Source: Thioalkalivibrio sp.
Lineage (GTDB): Bacteria; Pseudomonadota; Gammaproteobacteria; Ectothiorhodospirales; Ectothiorhodospiraceae
NCBI GenBank assembly: GCA_003555285.1
Contig: PWGH01000160.1
Span: forward strand, 1-9,952
Reading direction: 5' to 3'
Length of the DNA stretch: 9,952 bases
Below, in pieces: positions 7,531 to 9,952 of the stretch. The notes beneath the pieces were generated by a model. It saw nothing but the letters and a program-made list of their open reading frames with translations. It searched no databases and was not told the origin of the DNA. How positions within the stretch are numbered: the first letter of the stretch is position 1; the number at the start of each line of letters is the position of its first letter. The translations under genes and the position numbers were made by a program.

Positions 7531-7570
7531 CCGGCGCCGCCTGAAGGGTACGCCTTGACCCGCAGCGTAT

Positions 7571-8665
7571 TCAGGCTTCGGCGGATGCCCCCGCCCCGAC
7601 CAGATGATCAATGCGCGCGCAGACGGCCTCGACGGTGATCATCGCCATCGCCTCCGGATCACGCACCCGGGTACCCCAGCGCAGCTGTTCCGGTTCGCGG
7701 CGCAGAAAGCGACGCACCGCATCGGGATACCGATCGATCACGTAGTCCCGATGGCGATACGGCCCGGTGCGCCGCGGATTGGAGGTGGCATACAACCCGA
7801 TCACCGGCACATCCAGCGCACTGGCGATATGGGCCGGCCCCGAATCCGGTGCCAGCAGCCCGGCACAGCGCCCCAGCACCGCCGCCAGCTGCTTCAGGTT
7901 CGTGCGTCCGACCAGATCGATGACCGGGGCTCGGCAACCGGCCGCAATCGCATCGGCATAGCCGCGCTCCCGTTCCGAAGGGCCGCCGGTCAGCAGCACC
8001 CGCAGACCCTGGCGGTGCGCATGATCGGCGGCCGCAATGAACCGATCCACGGGCCAATCGCGAAAATTGCGCCGGCGCGCACTCGAACACGGGCTGATGG
8101 CGAGTATCGGGGCCCCGTGGGGCAGCTGCGCGGCGGCGAAGTGCAGCGCCTCGGCCGGCACGGGAATGTCCCAGACCCGCTCCCGCTGCGGCAGACCCGC
8201 CTGTTCCAGAAACCCGAAGAAGCCATCGAGCACGTGCTGTTCGGCAACGGCGGCGACGGCTTCGCGGGTGAACAACCACTGGCCATTGATCGCCCGCGCC
8301 CGGTCGAAGCCGATGCGGCGGTGCCCGCGCAAGGCCGTGGCGATCAGGCTCGCACGCAGCGAGGCCTGCATCTGCAGGATCACGTCATGCACACGGCCGT
8401 GTTCCGCGCGGCGCAGTTGCTGACGGCAGCGCCGGATGCCCGCCTTCTTGTCCAGCACCCGGTAGGTGACGCCGGACAGATCGCCGACCAGTCCCGCCTC
8501 GGTGCGCCCGATCACCCAGGTGATCGCGGTTTGCGGCCAGTGGCGCTGGATCGTCCGAACGATCGGCAGCACATGGGTGGTGTCGCCGATCGCCGAGAGT
8601 CGGACGATGCACAGGCTCTCGGGCGGCGGCGCCAACGGCGCGACTCGCGCCGAGGCCTCGGCCAC
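7571..8665 (-). CDS. GT9 heptosyltransferase, OpsX/WaaC-like (probable heptosyltransferase I)
   Basis: This is a second ADP-heptose-type GT9 glycosyltransferase of 364 residues. The N-terminal lobe opens with LCIVRLSAIGDTTHVLPIVR (residues 18-37); Asp28 corresponds to the catalytic aspartate of the heptosyltransferase family. The C-terminal lobe has ISPCSSARRRNFRDWPVDRF (190-209), VLLTGGPSERERGYA (223-237), IDLVGRTNLKQLAAVL (249-264) and APDSGPAHIASALDVPVIGL (272-291), the nucleotide-sugar site. The RLSAIGD start and the TAITWVIG block look more like Haemophilus/Vibrio OpsX than E. coli WaaC, so it most likely adds the first heptose to Kdo; another core sugar transferase of the same family is possible. 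The start is GTG at 8665, five bases after the hldD stop, with its GGAG lying in the hldD 3' end, which implies tight coupling. A leading Ala/Pro-rich stretch of about 16 residues has no obvious counterpart. Confidence 0.88.
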   Translation of the reverse strand: MAEASARVAPLAPPPESLCIVRLSAIGDTTHVLPIVRTIQRHWPQTAITWVIGRTEAGLVGDLSGVTYRVLDKKAGIRRCRQQLRRAEHGRVHDVILQMQASLRASLIATALRGHRRIGFDRARAINGQWLFTREAVAAVAEQHVLDGFFGFLEQAGLPQRERVWDIPVPAEALHFAAAQLPHGAPILAISPCSSARRRNFRDWPVDRFIAAADHAHRQGLRVLLTGGPSERERGYADAIAAGCRAPVIDLVGRTNLKQLAAVLGRCAGLLAPDSGPAHIASALDVPVIGLYATSNPRRTGPYRHRDYVIDRYPDAVRRFLRREPEQLRWGTRVRDPEAMAMITVEAVCARIDHLVGAGASAEA

Positions 8666-8670
8666 GGGCG

Positions 8671-9636
8671 TTACTCCGTGGTGCCCGGCCCGCGCCGGGC
8701 ACGGGTATCCGCGACGTAGCGGGCCACACCGGTCTCCACATCGCTGAACTCGAGGTCGCAGCCGGCAGCGCGCAGCGCGCCGAGGTCGGCACAGGTGTAG
8801 CTTTGATAGCGGCCCTTCAGGTGCTCCGGAAAGGGGATGTACTCGATCGTCCCCGAACCCCAGGCCCGAATGACCGCGCGCGCGATATCGTTGAAGCTGC
8901 GCGCCTGGCCCGTACCCAGATTGAAGATGCCACTGACTTCCGGATGCTCGAGCAGCCAGAGCTTCACGCGCACGGCATCCCGGACGTCGACGAAGTCCCG
9001 CTGCTGCTCGCCGTCTCCGTAGCCGTCACAGCCCTCGAACAACCGCAGCCTGCCGGTTTCGGCCAGCTGGTTCTGAAAGTGATGGGCGACACTGGCCATG
9101 CTGCCCTTGTGCTGCTCGCGCGGGCCGTAGACGTTGAAATAGCGCAGCCCCACCACCGGCGCGGTCAGCGCGTGCAGGTGACGGCGCAGGTACTGATCGA
9201 ACAACAGCTTGGAATAGCCGTAGACGTTCAGCGGGCGCTCGTTCTCCGGGCCCTCGGCAAACACCCGGCCGCCGCCGTAGACCGAGGCCGAAGAGGCATA
9301 GATGAAGGGAATGCACCGGCGCTGGCAGGCGTGGAAGAGCACCCGGGTATAGGCGTAGTTATTGTCCATCATGTAGCGCCCGTCCCACTCGGTGGTGGAG
9401 GAGCAGGCACCGAGGTGAAAGACCGCCTCGAGGTGGTCGGGTGCGGTGCCCTTCTCGAGACGCTCGAGGAAATCCGCCTTATGGAAATAATCGGCGATCA
9501 CCGCATCGGCGAGGTTCAGCGCCTTCTCGCCGCGGGTGAGGTCATCGACCACCGCGATGTCGGTCTGGCCGCGGCGGTTCAGTTCCTGCACGAGGTTGCT
9601 GCCGATGAAGCCGGCGCCTCCGGTCACGATGATCAT
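8671..9636 (-). CDS. hldD: ADP-L-glycero-D-manno-heptose 6-epimerase
   Basis: HldD (RfaD/WaaD) converts ADP-D-glycero-D-manno-heptose to the L-glycero form, the donor for both heptosyltransferases here. It is an extended short-chain dehydrogenase with bound NADP. The protein has 321 residues (E. coli 310). It begins [16 protein letters not shown] with the Rossmann TGGAGFIG motif (residues 5-12). The active-site parts are Ser115/Ser116 in [10 protein letters not shown], Tyr139 and Lys143 in NVYGYSK (YxxxK), and Lys177 in [10 protein letters not shown], all close to the E. coli positions. The start at 9636 gives the family N-terminus exactly and has GGAG nine bases upstream. The frame stays open to a TTG at 9708 (24 more residues with a five-residue repeat), which I do not take as the start. 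It lies between hldE and the GT9 gene in the same direction, so a single heptose operon is likely. Confidence 0.96.
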   Translation of the reverse strand: MIIVTGGAGFIGSNLVQELNRRGQTDIAVVDDLTRGEKALNLADAVIADYFHKADFLERLEKGTAPDHLEAVFHLGACSSTTEWDGRYMMDNNYAYTRVLFHACQRRCIPFIYASSASVYGGGRVFAEGPENERPLNVYGYSKLLFDQYLRRHLHALTAPVVGLRYFNVYGPREQHKGSMASVAHHFQNQLAETGRLRLFEGCDGYGDGEQQRDFVDVRDAVRVKLWLLEHPEVSGIFNLGTGQARSFNDIARAVIRAWGSGTIEYIPFPEHLKGRYQSYTCADLGALRAAGCDLEFSDVETGVARYVADTRARRGPGTTE

Positions 9637-9650
9637 GTCGATGGGACTCC

Positions 9651-9689
9651 GTGTGGCATCAATCGGTGTGGCATAGGTCGGTGTAGCGT
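9651..9689 (-). repeat. three imperfect 15-base direct repeats upstream of hldD
   Basis: The plus strand shows GTGTGGCAT at 9651-9659 and 9666-9674, and GTGTAGCGT at 9681-9689, at exact 15-base intervals. In the hldD frame on the minus strand they would read [15 protein letters not shown], three units of five residues just before the chosen start. They lie in the 108-base hldE-hldD gap. The role is unknown: leftover slippage in a spacer, or a cryptic N-terminal extension. Confidence 0.65.
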
Positions 9690-9744
9690 GAACAGGGGAA
9701 CGAATCAACAGGCGGGCCGCGCTGAGCTTCTGTCGCGCCGCCCT

Positions 9745-9952
9745 TCAGTCACGATCGCCCAGGCGGGCGAGCATGGCGGTGGTGGAACAGCCGTCGAGGA
9801 AATCCAGGATCTCCACCCGGCCGCCGTGGGTCACCACCGCATCGTGACCGGCGATCTGTTCGGGCCGGTAATCGCCGCCTTTGACCAGCACATCGGGCAG
9901 CACGCGGCCGATCAGCCGCGCCGGCGTGTCCTGGCCGAAGGGAACCACCCAG
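9745..9952 (-). CDS. hldE: bifunctional heptose kinase/adenylyltransferase HldE, 3' end (cut by window edge)
   Basis: Only the last 68 or so residues are in the window, reading [20 protein letters not shown] and then the hallmark [19 protein letters not shown], ending in [18 protein letters not shown]. This is the C-terminal end of the heptose-1-phosphate adenylyltransferase (nucleotidyltransferase) domain of HldE (RfaE). It makes ADP-D-glycero-D-manno-heptose, the substrate of HldD next door. The frame is open through base 9952, so the GTG at 9948 is internal, not a start. Whether the N-terminal kinase domain is fused, or this is a separate HldC-type protein, cannot be seen. It is the upstream gene of the hldE-hldD-GT9 cluster; its promoter lies outside. 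Confidence 0.92.
   Translation of the reverse strand, partial: WVVPFGQDTPARLIGRVLPDVLVKGGDYRPEQIAGHDAVVTHGGRVEILDFLDGCSTTAMLARLGDRD

Noticed and set aside
7604..8719. A 371-residue plus-strand open frame opposite the GT9 gene
   Set aside because: It is the mirror of a well-conserved heptosyltransferase; its composition is Arg/Gly/His-rich with no family signature.
9637..9708. A 24-residue N-terminal extension of HldD from TTG 9708
   Set aside because: HldD proteins normally begin at MIIVTGG, and a good GGAG precedes the ATG at 9636. The extension is repeat-derived. It is kept only as a finding.

Overview
The window is a GC-rich chromosomal segment from a proteobacterium, most likely a gammaproteobacterium of the Chromatiales/Ectothiorhodospiraceae type or a relative of Pseudomonas. 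This rests on the gatC/gatA genes lying head to head with mreBCD (an arrangement known from Pseudomonas), an RNase D with HRDC domain, SprT, and an LPS inner-core heptose gene set, which implies a Gram-negative outer membrane. I see no integrase, transposase, CRISPR array, rRNA or tRNA gene. It reads as core chromosome, not an accessory island.

Layout. 1-920 (minus): the 5' part of gatA and all of gatC, two subunits of the tRNA-dependent amidotransferase. 921-1045: divergent promoter region. 1046-3495 (plus): mreB-mreC-mreD, the rod-shape cytoskeletal operon. mreC has no ATG, GTG or TTG at a sensible start and probably begins at an ATC codon behind a very strong Shine-Dalgarno sequence. 3496-3697: about 200 bases without a gene, with strong palindromes and an A/T-rich promoter-like patch. 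3698-5183 (plus): a small DUF1244 protein overlapping rnd (RNase D); the rnd start codon lies in a perfect 15-base tandem duplication. 5184-5303: convergent gap with a hairpin. 5304-5747 (minus): a coiled-coil plus winged-helix protein that looks like a small DNA-binding regulator or nucleoid-type protein. 5748-5865: an A/T-rich divergent control region. 5866-7530 (plus): sprT-like metalloprotease, then waaF (heptosyltransferase II). 7571-9952 (minus, read right to left): the 3' end of hldE, hldD, and a GT9 heptosyltransferase of the OpsX/WaaC kind.

How the genes work together. The right third is an LPS inner-core module: HldE and HldD make ADP-L-glycero-D-manno-heptose, the GT9 enzyme probably adds the first heptose to Kdo-lipid A, and WaaF adds the second. 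The left third couples a translation-fidelity enzyme (GatCA) with the cell-elongation scaffold (MreBCD). The middle holds RNA processing (RNase D), a conserved protein of unknown role (DUF1244), a putative DNA-binding protein and a SprT protease.

I found no convincing new multi-gene system. The points most worth a second look are the ATC start of mreC, the two 15-base-period, frame-preserving repeats at the 5' ends of rnd and hldD, and the unusual coiled-coil/winged-helix protein with its A/T-rich divergent promoter.
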